A stretch of DNA of 64,000 nucleotides, taken from NCBI RefSeq assembly GCF_026151205.1, contig NC_087076.1, positions 3,929,902-3,993,901 of the forward strand, in the 5' to 3' direction. This DNA comes from Bolinopsis microptera (taxonomy: Eukaryota > Ctenophora > Tentaculata > Lobata > Bolinopsidae). Positions 10,337-20,151 of this stretch are shown in pieces; position 1 is the stretch's first letter, and every line of letters starts with the position of its first letter. The notes under the pieces were generated by a model, which was not told the DNA's origin, searched no databases, and saw nothing but the letters and a program-made list of their open reading frames with translations. A program made the position numbers and the translations under genes.

Positions 10337-11635
10337 ATGTTATTAATCCTATTACACACATTTCTTCATCATGCTGTGGCTGACACAAATGTTGCTTCTA
10401 AGATCAACACCTTCGGATTGAAACTCCTGCAACACGTCCCACCTGATGAAAACATAATGATATCCCCGTTTTCTATTTGCACTGCAGTCGCTATGCTCAA
10501 TGTTGGTACTTCTGGTGAAACTAGGAAACAGATTGACTCTGCTTTTGGCTGGTCTGATTCTACAGATTTATCAGGTCAATACAAGGACTTTCTTACTAAA
10601 GTTGAGGGATCTGAAAGTGACAAGTTTACCCTTTCATCTAACAACCGTCTGTACATCGACAACACATTCATCCCTCTGCAAAGTTATTCTAATGAGCTTA
10701 CTACTAACTTTGGTGCTGAGGTTGAAGCTGTTAACTTCAGTAATGGTGATAATTCAGCAACTGTTGAACATATAAACACATGGGTTGAAGAAAAAACGAA
10801 TGATAAAATCAAGAAACTTTTCTCTGATATCGACAGTAAAGTCCGAGCTATCTTGATAAACACCATCTACTTCAAGGCAACATGGGTAAACCCATTCAAC
10901 CAAGTCATAACTCAGGATGCATTCTACCTTGATGAAGAATATGCAATAAAAACAGATACTATGCATCTGGAAGAGAGGCTGCCATATTTTGAAAACAAGG
11001 ACATTGAACTTGTTAAACTGCCTTACGCTAGTGAAGGATCACAGAGAGTGAGTATGGTGATCATCAAACCCAAAACGCGAGCAGGTCTAAGTAGTCTTGA
11101 AAAGAAGATTGGGTACCAGTTCTCTGAGGTTTCTTCTTGGGTGAGCAGTGTTGAGTACATATTGTTGGATTTCTCAATGCCAAAATTCCAATTTGAATCT
11201 GGAGTTGACAAGCTGAAAGAAATTCTCATGGAAGATTTTCAGGTTTTAGATGTGTTTGATGAAAATAAAGCTGATCTTTCTGGAGTTAGCTCTACTGAAG
11301 ATCTATTTGTTTCCTTCATCAAACACAAGTCCTTCATATCAGTGAATGAAAATGGTACTGAAGCTGCTGCTGCCACAGCTATTGGTATGAGTGCTGAGTC
11401 AGTCGAGATGGATAAACCTCGTGAAGTGCAGGTGAACCAGCCGTTTATGTTTTTGATCTACGACGAAAGTAACGAGGTTGTTCTGTTTGTTGGTCGGATG
11501 GTACATCCTGACTCTGAGAAGGATTCTGACAAGTACCTTGAAAGTAGGTACATTAGTTCGGGTAGTTCTACTAGCGCCAAGTTTGCTGGCCAGAGCTTAC
11601 TGATCTGTATTATTGTGGCGATGGTATTGCAATAA
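10337..11635 (+). CDS. serpin, array copy 1
   Basis: 432-residue serine protease inhibitor of the serpin superfamily, coded in one exon. Residues 1-16 form a signal peptide with an AVA-D cleavage site. The serpin body runs from about 18 to 391. The reactive-loop hinge GTEAAAATA (about 340-348) has the small-residue pattern of inhibitory serpins; by canonical spacing P1-P1' is Glu-Ser in this copy, which is tentative. The distal hinge region reads NQPFMFLIYD, as in the family. After the usual end (FVGRMVHP) there is a 41-residue extension: acidic/serine-rich, then SSGSSTSAKFAG and a hydrophobic tail LLICIIVAMVLQ, resembling a GPI-attachment signal. The ATG follows immediately on a splice acceptor (TTTTTTCTAG), so a 5' non-coding exon is likely. 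It is about 95 percent like copies 2 and 3 by eye, with the reactive loop among the most changed places. Confidence 0.95.
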   Translation: MLLILLHTFLHHAVADTNVASKINTFGLKLLQHVPPDENIMISPFSICTAVAMLNVGTSGETRKQIDSAFGWSDSTDLSGQYKDFLTKVEGSESDKFTLSSNNRLYIDNTFIPLQSYSNELTTNFGAEVEAVNFSNGDNSATVEHINTWVEEKTNDKIKKLFSDIDSKVRAILINTIYFKATWVNPFNQVITQDAFYLDEEYAIKTDTMHLEERLPYFENKDIELVKLPYASEGSQRVSMVIIKPKTRAGLSSLEKKIGYQFSEVSSWVSSVEYILLDFSMPKFQFESGVDKLKEILMEDFQVLDVFDENKADLSGVSSTEDLFVSFIKHKSFISVNENGTEAAAATAIGMSAESVEMDKPREVQVNQPFMFLIYDESNEVVLFVGRMVHPDSEKDSDKYLESRYISSGSSTSAKFAGQSLLICIIVAMVLQ

Positions 11636-11671
11636 ATAAATGAACGTGTTTGGATATTTATAAATTCAGTT

Positions 11672-12014
11672 TTTTTTTTTTATTAAAAAAAAAAACAAAT
11701 ATTTATTTTTACGGAACAATCAAGCAATATCAATAATAAATAAATCAGGGGAGGTTTGAAGAGGTTTCAAGTGCCGAAGGCCACTGCTTATCTTTAGGAT
11801 TTGAGAGTGACCTGTGCTTGAAACCCCCTCAACCATCCACTACGTCAATATACTTATTATACAAATATAGAAAAATATAATAATCTAAAATTACTTATTG
11901 GTTTAGTTTGGTGACACAGAAGAGCCCAGTTGAGTTTTAGTTTAGGTTTAGGTTTAAATCATAGTTTAAAAGGTTAGCCATGTTTCATGGCAGAGAGAGA
12001 TATCATGTGTGCAG
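11672..12014 (-). mobile_element. 343 bp insertion in spacer 1, SINE-like
   Basis: Absent from the paralogous spacer after copy 2. Flanked by AGTT at 11668-11671 and 12015-12018; removing the insert restores the sequence seen near 15285-15300. It begins with a T run and an A run, i.e. a poly(A)-like tail on the minus strand. Contains a GGTTTCAAG / CTTGAAACC inverted pair near 11764-11831. No coding frame. Confidence 0.55.
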
Positions 12015-12580
12015 AGTTACAGTTGGTACCTACTATACAAATATTAAATTCAATGCTTAAGTTATTTAAGCAATAAATGTTCTAAAGGTTTAGAATCATT
12101 AGTTAGATACACGGCAACCGTGGGTATTTTTATTCTTAATTTACCATATAGTTAGTATTTTTTAGTTAATTTTCAGTGTAGAATACAAGGATAGTTGGAA
12201 GTCTTGTATTCATTATTAGTATTCAAATTGTACATCCAATTTATAGTTCTAATAACCACAGAGATTTCAAAACTATGTAGAGGCTTTTGGGCAATTTAGT
12301 CTTAGTGAAGCACATTCTTGTATTATTTGACAACAGAAGAGTGCAATTAAAATTGTTGTTACATAATACATATTATAATGCTAATTGAAAACATGTGTCT
12401 CGTTCTATGAAAAGCACATATAGACCATAACATTATCTATTCAGCAGGATAATTTAATTGGCGAGTTTCTTCTTCTGACAGAGTGCTGTTATAAACAAAC
12501 TTAGAAGTATGTTAACAAATTAGCCTACTTGAAGATAAAATTCATTTGATGTAACGTTATTATAGAATAGCGCATTACAT
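12015..12580. repeat. serpin spacer duplication, left part
   Basis: Aligns with about 15287-15975 downstream of serpin copy 2, including the blocks CAAATATTAAATTCAATGC, GTTTAGAATCATTAG and TTCATTTGATGTAACG. The copy 2 version carries roughly 120 extra bases (about 15625-15735). Shows that the duplicated unit includes the 3' flank. Confidence 0.8.
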
Positions 12581-13800
12581 AATATTAGAATTAGAATTCG
12601 AATTAGAATCAAATTTACACAGCAATACAATAAGAATAAAAAATAATTTAAGAAGCTTCAATCTGCTGTGCAGGACATTCAAGTCAGTCGAAAACTGTTA
12701 GCAGAACACTCTTCTAGGGACATAAGGATATAGCATGTAAAACATAATAAGTAATAAATTAATGAGTGATAAAATAAGATATGATTTAACAGTGAACTGT
12801 GGGCATGAAGGTAACAATTAATGTTGAAAATTACATAGATGCCCACTTTGGAATTTCGTTAGTAATATTATTTACAGTTATACACAGAGAAGTATAGAAC
12901 AATAATAGAATGGCAATGATAACAAATGGGAACGAATAAAGGAGATGTTTAAAGTTCTATACTTCTGAAAATAGGTCATATAATGCAGGGGGCCTTTCCA
13001 CCCGACAAAAACTCCAGCACCTTAAAAATTGTTTCAGTTGTCACATAGCTAGAGTGTAGAAATAGTCGAAACTATTGTTTATTTCATAGGATGAGACTCC
13101 TTGAATTACATCTGACATAAATTTAGATTTCATATATAGTGTGAATTTTACACTACATTCAATAGTCCTTATGTTCTCTGGAATTGTATTCCAACATTTT
13201 GCACCTAAATATGTAAAGGTTTTGTGTGCTCTGGATTTGTGAATATAAAGGTTGCACCTCTCAGCATCACGTGATCCTCTGGATACATAAGAAAATTTAC
13301 CGGTGAATGATGATGGTGCAGCCTCATTAAGAATTTTATACATATACGTTGATAGATGGAGTTGTCGTCTTAAGTGTAAGGGTAACCACTTCATATTTCG
13401 ATATACATTTACTGATGGTTCCTGCCAATGAACATCCAGAGCAATTTTTGCTACTTTCTTGTATAATATATCAAGAGAATTAAGTTTGGTTTTGGCAGCC
13501 CTACACCATATTAAATCTAGGTAGTCAAATTAGGGGAGCATAAGAGCATTTACAAACATTTTTCTATATTTCAGTGGAAGAAGATTTTTCGACCTGTAGC
13601 TGTATAATGCCCCTATTCTTTTAGCAATTTTTGATTTCACATAATCAATATATGGTCTTGAAAGTTCAATAAATTGTCTATCATGAGACCTAAATATTTT
13701 TGAGATTTAGTTTCTTTCATAAAAAGGCATTCTTTTTCCAAATCCAGAGGGATTGACAACGTTTCCAGATTAGTATTATATTATGATTAATATTATATTA
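12581..13800 (-). mobile_element. LINE C-terminal remnant inserted in serpin spacer 1
   Basis: On the minus strand, 13394-13041 encodes 117 residues of a non-LTR retrotransposon tail (MKWLPLHLRRQLHLSTYMYK, later a CWNTIPENIR block). Further upstream, 13770-13395 continues in broken frames with a KYLGLMIDRQF segment and a KYRKMFVNALMLP segment, the usual thumb region. It is not the family of the LINE at 251-2122. The insert is missing between serpin copies 2 and 3, where flanks corresponding to 12580 and 13790 are joined, so it arrived after the duplication or was lost from the other spacer. Confidence 0.75.
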
Positions 13801-13956
13801 TGATTAATGTACAGCTGGCACCGACTACTATGTTGTTGTTGTTGTTGTAATTTAATCGTGTGATAGCACTTTTATTCCTATCGCTGACTTATTGTGTTAT
13901 TTATTGATCCCACTTGTCTATTCTTGAGTTTTAACAAAATATACTCTATAGTCTAG
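13801..13956 (+). promoter_or_regulatory. duplicated 5' flank of serpin copy 2
   Basis: The last 60 or so bases (GATCCCACTTGTCTATTC, then GAGTTTTAACAAAATATAC, then GTCTAG) are identical to those before copy 3 at about 16195-16246 and differ from the flank of copy 1. GTCTAG directly before ATG is the presumed splice acceptor. Any promoter must lie further upstream, beyond a 5' UTR exon I cannot place. Confidence 0.5.
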
Positions 13957-15255
13957 ATGTTGTTGATCCTATTACACGCAATTCTTCATCATGCTGTGGC
14001 TGACACAAATGTTGCTTCTGAGATCAACACCTTCGGATTGAAACTCCTGCAACACGTCCCACCTGATGAAAACATAATGATATCCCCGTTTTCTATTTGC
14101 ACTGCAGTCGCTATGCTCAATGTTGGTACTTCTGGTGAAACTAAGAAACAGATTGACTCTGCTTTTGGCTGGTCTGATTCTACAGATTTATCAGGTCAAT
14201 ACAAGGACTTTCTGACTAAAGTTGAAGGATCTGAAAAAGACAAGTTTACCCTTTCATCGAATAACCGTCTGTACATCGACAACACATTCACCCCTCTGCA
14301 AAGTTATTCTAATGAGCTTACTACTAACTTTGGTGCTGAGGTTGAAGCTGTTAACTTCAGTAATGGTGATAATTCAGCAACTGTTGAACAAATAAACACA
14401 TGGGTTGAAGAAAAAACGAATGATAAAATCAAGAAACTTTTCTCTAATATCGGCAGTAATGTCCGAGCTATCTTGATAAACACCATCTACTTCAAGGCAG
14501 CATGGGTAGACCCATTCAACGACGTCATAACTCAGGATGCATTCTACCTTGATGAAGAATATGCAATAAAAACAGATACTATGCATCTGGAAGAGAGTCT
14601 GCCATATTTTGAAAACAATGACATTGAACTTGTTAAACTGCCTTACGCTAGTGAAGGATCACAGAGAGTGAGTATGGTGATAATCAAACCCAAAACGCGA
14701 GCAGGTCTAAGTAGTCTTGAAAAGAAGATTGGGTACCAGTTCTCTGAGGTTTCTTCTTGGGTGAGCAGTGTTGAGTACGCATTGTTAGATCTCTCAATGC
14801 CAAAATTCCAATTTGAATCTGGAGTTGACAAGCTGAAAGAAATTCTCATTGAAGATTTTCAGGTTTTAGATGTGTTTGATGAAAATAAAGCTGATCTTTC
14901 TGGAGTTAGCTCTACTGAAGATTTATTTGTTTCTTTCATTACTCACAAGTCCTTCATATCAGTGAATGAAAATGGTACTGAAGCTGCTGCTGCTACAGCT
15001 ATTGGTATGAGTGCAACATCCGTAGAAATAAAACCCATACCACGCGAAGTGCTGGTGAACCAGCCGTTTATGTTTTTGATCTACGACGAAAGTAACGAGG
15101 TTGTTCTGTTTGTTGGTCGGATGGTACATCCTGACTCTGAGAAGGATTCTGACAAGTATCTTGAAAGTAGGTACATTAGTTCGGGTAGTTCTAGTAGCGC
15201 CAAGTTTGCTGGCCAGAGCTTGCTGATCTGTGTTGTGGCGATAGTATTGCAATAA
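13957..15255 (+). CDS. serpin, array copy 2
   Basis: 432 residues, single coding exon, same layout as copy 1: signal peptide ending AVA-D, serpin body, inhibitory hinge GTEAAAATA, and the GPI-signal-like tail ending LLICVVAIVLQ. The loop after the hinge reads IGMSATSVEIKPIPREV, so canonical P1-P1' would be Thr-Ser; this copy shares the KPIPREV segment with copy 3 but not copy 1. A hydrophobic N-terminus with ILHHAVAD supports secretion. No stops or frameshifts. The 3' flank from 15256 is homologous to the flank of copy 1. It lies 2.3 kb after copy 1; that spacer is enlarged by two insertions. Confidence 0.95.
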   Translation: MLLILLHAILHHAVADTNVASEINTFGLKLLQHVPPDENIMISPFSICTAVAMLNVGTSGETKKQIDSAFGWSDSTDLSGQYKDFLTKVEGSEKDKFTLSSNNRLYIDNTFTPLQSYSNELTTNFGAEVEAVNFSNGDNSATVEQINTWVEEKTNDKIKKLFSNIGSNVRAILINTIYFKAAWVDPFNDVITQDAFYLDEEYAIKTDTMHLEESLPYFENNDIELVKLPYASEGSQRVSMVIIKPKTRAGLSSLEKKIGYQFSEVSSWVSSVEYALLDLSMPKFQFESGVDKLKEILIEDFQVLDVFDENKADLSGVSSTEDLFVSFITHKSFISVNENGTEAAAATAIGMSATSVEIKPIPREVLVNQPFMFLIYDESNEVVLFVGRMVHPDSEKDSDKYLESRYISSGSSSSAKFAGQSLLICVVAIVLQ

Positions 15256-16246
15256 ATAAATGAACATGTTTAGATATTTATAAATTCAGTTATAGTTGGT
15301 ACTTACTTAACAAATATTAAATTCAATGCTTAAGTTAATTAAGTAATACATTTTCTAAAGGTTTAGAATCATTAGTCAGATACACGGTAACCGTGAGTAT
15401 TTTTATTCTTAATTTACCATATAATTAGTATTTTTTAGTTAATTTTCAGTGTATAATACAAGGATATAATAGTTGGAAGTTTTGTATTAATTATTAATAT
15501 TCAAATTGTACATCCAATTTATAGTTTAATAACCACAGAAATTTCAAAACTATTTAGAGGCTTTTGGGCAATTTAGTCTTAGTTAAGAACCTTCTTGTAT
15601 TATTTGACAATAGAAGAGTGCAAAATGATTGTGACAATTATTTTGATCCATAATGTTTACTATGTCATCATGATTAGAAATGAACTATCTTATGTACTGT
15701 ATTTTATATTTTGTAAATAATGGTAGATTTGGCAATTAAAATTGTTGTTACGTAATACATATTATAATGCTAACTGAAAACATGTGTCTTGTTCTATGAA
15801 AAGCACCGCTAGATCATAATATTATCTATTCAGCAGGATAATTTAATTGGTGAGTTTCTTCTTCCGACAGAGTGCTGTTATAAACAAACTTTGAAGTATG
15901 TTAACAAATTAGCTTACTTGAAAATAAAATTCATTTGATGTAACGTTATTATAGAATATTGCATTACATAATTATATTATATTAAGATTAATGTACATTT
16001 GGCACCGACTACTATGTTATCTGTTCCTGTTTGAAAATTTGTAAAAATATGATTTCATTTAGGTATATGTTTTTTTTTAGGTATATGTTTTTCTCAAACT
16101 GGAAGGCTCTCCTTCTGTCGAAGGTATCGATTTAGATACACTAATCGCGTGGTAGCACTTTTTATTTGTATCACTGACTTATTGTGTTATTCATTGATCC
16201 CACTTGTCTATTCTTGAGTTTTAACAAAATATACTCTATAGTCTAG
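15256..16246. repeat. serpin spacer 2 (duplicated flank)
   Basis: Left part (to about 16010) is homologous to the spacer after copy 1; right part carries the flank shared by copies 2 and 3. About 130 bp around 16015-16145 (with two ATTTAGGTATATGTTTTT copies) is not seen before copy 2. No gene. Confidence 0.75.
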
Positions 16247-17551
16247 ATGTTGTTGATCCTATTACACACACTTCTTCATCATACTGTGGCTGACACGCAT
16301 GTTGCTTCTGAGATCAACACCTTCGGATTGAAACTCCTGCAACACGTCCCACCTGATGAAAACATAATGATATCCCCGTTTTCTATTTGCACTGCAGTCG
16401 CTATGCTCAATGCTGGTACTTCTGGTGAAACTAAGAAACAGATTGACTCTGCTTTTGGCTGGTCTGATTCTACAGATTTATCAGGTCAATACAAGGACTT
16501 TCTTACTAAAGTTGAGGGATCTGAAAAAGACAAGTTTACCCTTTCATCGAACAACCGTCTGTACATCGACAACACATTCACCCCTCTGCAAAGTTATTCT
16601 AATGAGCTTACTACTAACTTTGGTGCTGAGGTTGAAGCTGTTAACTTCAGTAATGGCGATAATTCAGCAACTGTTGAACAAATAAACACATGGGTTGAAG
16701 AAAAAACGAATGAGAAAATCCAGAAACTTTTCTCTGATATCGACGGCGGAGTCCGAGCTATCTTGATAAACACCATCTACTTCAAGGCAGCATGGGTAGA
16801 CCCATTTAACGAAGTCATAACTCAGGATGCATTCTACCTTGATGAAGAATATGCAATAAAAACAGATACTATGCATCTGGAAGAGAGTCTGCCATATTTT
16901 GAAAACAATGACATTGAACTTGTTAAACTGCCTTACGCTAGTGAAGGATCACAGAGAGTGAGTATGGTGATAATCAAACCCAAAACGCGAGCAGGTCTAA
17001 GTAGTCTTGAAAAGAAGATTGGGTACCAGTTCTCTGAGGTTTCTTCTTGGATGAGCAGTGTTGAGTACATATTGTTGGATCTCTCAATGCCAAAATTCCA
17101 ATTTGAATCTGGAGTTGACAAGCTGAAAGAAATTCTCATTGAAGATTTTCAGGTCTTAGATGTGTTTGATGAAAATAAAGCTGATCTTTCTGGAGTAAGC
17201 TCTACTGAAGATCTATTTGTTTCCTTCATCAAACACAAGTCCTTTATATCAGTGAATGAAAATGGTACTGAAGCTGCTGCTGCCACAGCTATTGGTATAA
17301 GTCTAACATCCGTAGAAATAAAACCAATACCACGTGAAGTGCTGGTGAACCAGCCGTTTATGTTTTTGATCTACGACGAAAGTAACGAGGTTGTTCTGTT
17401 TGTTGGTCGGATGGTACATCCTGACTCTGAGAAAGATTCTGACAAGTATCTTGAAAGTAGGTACATTAGTTCGGGTAGTTCTAGTAGCGCCAAGTTTGCT
17501 GGCCAGAGCTTACTGCTCTGTATTATTGTGGCGATGGTATGGATTGCATAA
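16247..17551 (+). CDS. serpin, array copy 3
   Basis: 434 residues, single coding exon. Signal peptide ends TVAD; the serpin body is nearly identical to copies 1 and 2; the hinge is GTEAAAATA. The loop reads IGISLTSVEIKPIPREV, with Ile-Ser-Leu-Thr where copy 2 has Met-Ser-Ala-Thr, so predicted P2 changes from Ala to Leu with P1 Thr (spacing-based, uncertain). The C-terminal tail is again serine-rich then hydrophobic but ends CIIVAMVWIA rather than VLQ. Helix-region changes are few. The 3' flank after 17552 does not match the other two copies, so the duplication ends here. Confidence 0.95.
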   Translation: MLLILLHTLLHHTVADTHVASEINTFGLKLLQHVPPDENIMISPFSICTAVAMLNAGTSGETKKQIDSAFGWSDSTDLSGQYKDFLTKVEGSEKDKFTLSSNNRLYIDNTFTPLQSYSNELTTNFGAEVEAVNFSNGDNSATVEQINTWVEEKTNEKIQKLFSDIDGGVRAILINTIYFKAAWVDPFNEVITQDAFYLDEEYAIKTDTMHLEESLPYFENNDIELVKLPYASEGSQRVSMVIIKPKTRAGLSSLEKKIGYQFSEVSSWMSSVEYILLDLSMPKFQFESGVDKLKEILIEDFQVLDVFDENKADLSGVSSTEDLFVSFIKHKSFISVNENGTEAAAATAIGISLTSVEIKPIPREVLVNQPFMFLIYDESNEVVLFVGRMVHPDSEKDSDKYLESRYISSGSSSSAKFAGQSLLLCIIVAMVWIA

Positions 17552-17999
17552 TATGCTGTAATCCAGATTATTGTATATATTTCCTTTCAGTTTAGCTTTA
17601 GATTTAGAGCAAATTTACGACCTTTGAAGATTCTAAGCTTTAAAGCCGTCGGATTCAGAATTTTTTAGATTTTGTGTTTATTTATTTGTGTATATATTAG
17701 TGAACAATTTAGATATATTTCTATTGAGAATTCGTTTGATTGACTTGATTTCGACCAAAAATATAATAATTTAACCCAATTTTAATCTCAAAGCTTGTAA
17801 ATGTACGTCATTTAATGATATAGGTCACGGTAACAATTCCATATAAACTTTATGCCGTTTTTGGACTTTACTCTACAAGTCACAAGAAAACATATTCATC
17901 ATGGCTATTAAGAAAATTGTTCAAGGTACACATAATATATCACAAACACGAAAATCAAGTCGCACTGGTGTTTATATAGTTCTTCCTTTTTTAAGTTAT
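17552..17999. other. convergent intergenic gap, serpin 3 / cathepsin
   Basis: AT-rich 3' UTR territory for two convergent genes. No repeat or exon recognised. Confidence 0.5.
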
Positions 18000-18987
18000 C
18001 TAAATGGCTGAAACTTTGGGGTATATTGCTTGAGAGGCAACTCCGCACATGTTCTGCTTGTTTCTGGCCAGTCTGAAGTACCCACCCATCCCCCATTTGT
18101 CACCCCAGCTGTTCCTTACAATCCAGTAATCCTGGCCCTTCTCAGAGCCATATCCGACCACCACCACTGCGTGATCAATCCTGGAGGTGATGCAGAAGGG
18201 ATCTGAGTAAATTCCACTGGAGTAGAACTGAAGGGAGCGTTCTCCTGCATCTATCCCCACACTTATCGGTCCAACGATTCCAACTGCAGCTTTCAGGTCC
18301 TTCTCACTGTACTTCTTAATGTTAACAAAGCTGTCCACGTGAGCCACAGCCTTGCTGTAGTCAGCCTGGCATGTTCCTTGTGACTGACTGTAGCTAGGGT
18401 AGTCAGCTGCTGGTTCTAATCCTGCAGTGTCTTTAAGGTAGTTGAAGACATTCTCCGGAGTTCCCCCGTCACAGCCGTAGTTAGCCCACTGTCCACTACA
18501 ATCCACCACCTGCTGCACTGACAGTGGTTGGTATTTCCCAGTGATAATTGCCAGCATGCTCTCTACAACAGAGACCGCAGAGAAAGCGTAGCAGGACCCA
18601 CAGTTTCCTTGACTCACCACCGGACCCACCACCTTACCTCCCTTTCTCCAGTCCTTACTTGCGGGTGCCTGCTGACCTAGCGGAGCTGTGAACTCTTCCA
18701 CATCTTCAGGACTGCTTCCGGGCATGGTCGCTGGCATGTTCGTCTTCATTGCTTTGAACTCCTCGTTTGTTAGATCTCCAAACTGATTCATCTTCAGTTC
18801 AACTCCAGGATGTTTCTTGTTGTATTCCTGAATGAACTTCATGTTGTCCTCCCAAATAGCCTGTCTCAGTCCTACCTCTCGGGGACCATGCTGGTACGGA
18901 CACACTGTTCAGTGCTTCCCAATCCTGGAACGAACTTGTTGCTGCTCCGCTAATAAGGAGGATGAGAAAATAGCCGGTGACCATCAT
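18000..18987 (-). CDS. cathepsin L-type cysteine protease with a frame break near the 5' end
   Basis: Papain-family (C1A) protease with an I29 propeptide. The main frame (18905 down to 18000, about 300 residues) shows an ERFNIN-like motif with Trp for Phe (E..R...W..N...I...N), the QFGDLTNEEF segment, catalytic Cys in QGNCGSCYAF, catalytic His in IDHAVVVVGYG and Asn in RNSWGDKWG. Tyr replaces the usual Trp after the catalytic Cys. The signal peptide (MMVTGYFLILLISGAATSS) and propeptide start (FQDWEALNS) lie in another frame, 18987 to about 18900; passing into the main frame needs a one-base shift near 18900-18905. No intron of plausible size fits there, so either a sequence error or a real inactivating shift. 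Likely a secreted or lysosomal protease. It converges with the serpin array. Confidence 0.85.
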
Positions 18988-20151
18988 AATATCCTGTTGG
19001 ATAATGTTAGGTTAAAAGTCGTACAATTTTTATTTGGTCGATTTGTACAATTGTCAATTATACACTGACAGTACACATCCAGGACTTGGAGGTCTCAGAA
19101 ACAGTGTCAATATTTGAAATATAATATACAAAGTTTAAACAGTATCAAAAGAACACGAATAGAACAAGTTAATAAAAGCGACATAACAATTCTCCAGTTT
19201 TACCTCAAATACTCATCCAACTTAAACCCAAACCTCTATTAGTTTACCTTCCCCTGACACATCAAGTGAAAACTCTCCTCAGAAATAACCCCATCTCAGG
19301 GCGATGGAGTTCTGACACCTGAACTCACATACCCCCGATGCAACTCCCCTAATATTGTGACTGCCACTTAACCAAGTTTTCCGTCCTAATAAAATGAAGC
19401 CCAAACCTCTATTGTTCCTCTGGAATCACACCTGGGACAATTCAATTACAACCTCATCAGCTCATGTTAACCACGTCTAATCTCTCTAAACTAGTTAGCT
19501 TAACATACGCTGGTTCACATTTTAACTTTTCTCTTCCTTAAAGTAACACAATTCATTAATCTTTCATTTCGCATAAATCACACCCAAACTCGTTTAGTTT
19601 CAGCTGTCAGACCTTTTCTCTTCAACTTTGATATAGAACCAGGTGCAGAACAAAGCCTTCTCAGCCCTAGATTCTGATTTCATTATCAAAAAAGAAATAA
19701 CTAGCTCACTTAAAAGGCGTACAATAGTTATTCAACCTTAATTAATAGAAATCACTTCAACAGGCAAATATCCAAGCAAAATCTTGAAATAAGAAAAGGT
19801 TTCAATTTAAAATTGTTAAAATCTTACATCTTACAAAAGAAAGAAATAAGAACATAGAGTACAATTTGATGGGACGAAGCGGATAATAACCGTTTGTCAG
19901 TATAAAGTTACACAGTAGTACTGTACTAAATTCTTTCACCTGACTTCAAGTCATGTGAAAGCATTTATTCAAGCTAACTTGATAAAAGATACCGAAAAAT
20001 TTTATTTGCAACATATTTTTGCCAAGATTTTATCATAAGTCAGTTTTTTAACCTTCCACCTCGTACTTTGAACATCAGTCTAGAACTTTAAGTCTAATAT
20101 TTGAAAGATGCTGGTTACACTCTTACTACTACTTTACGTGTTACTAGGAAG
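18988..20151. other. divergent intergenic region, cathepsin / HYKK
   Basis: Over 1.1 kb with no repeat I recognise and no convincing exon. It must hold the 5' regions of both divergent genes. A short upstream ORF (ATG 20108, MLVTLLLLLYVLLGR) overlaps the HYKK start codon as ATGA. Confidence 0.5.

Noticed and set aside
10500-17139. Short frames of 60-102 codons on both strands across the serpins
   Set aside because: They recur at the same relative place in all three copies and are shadows of the serpin coding sequence.
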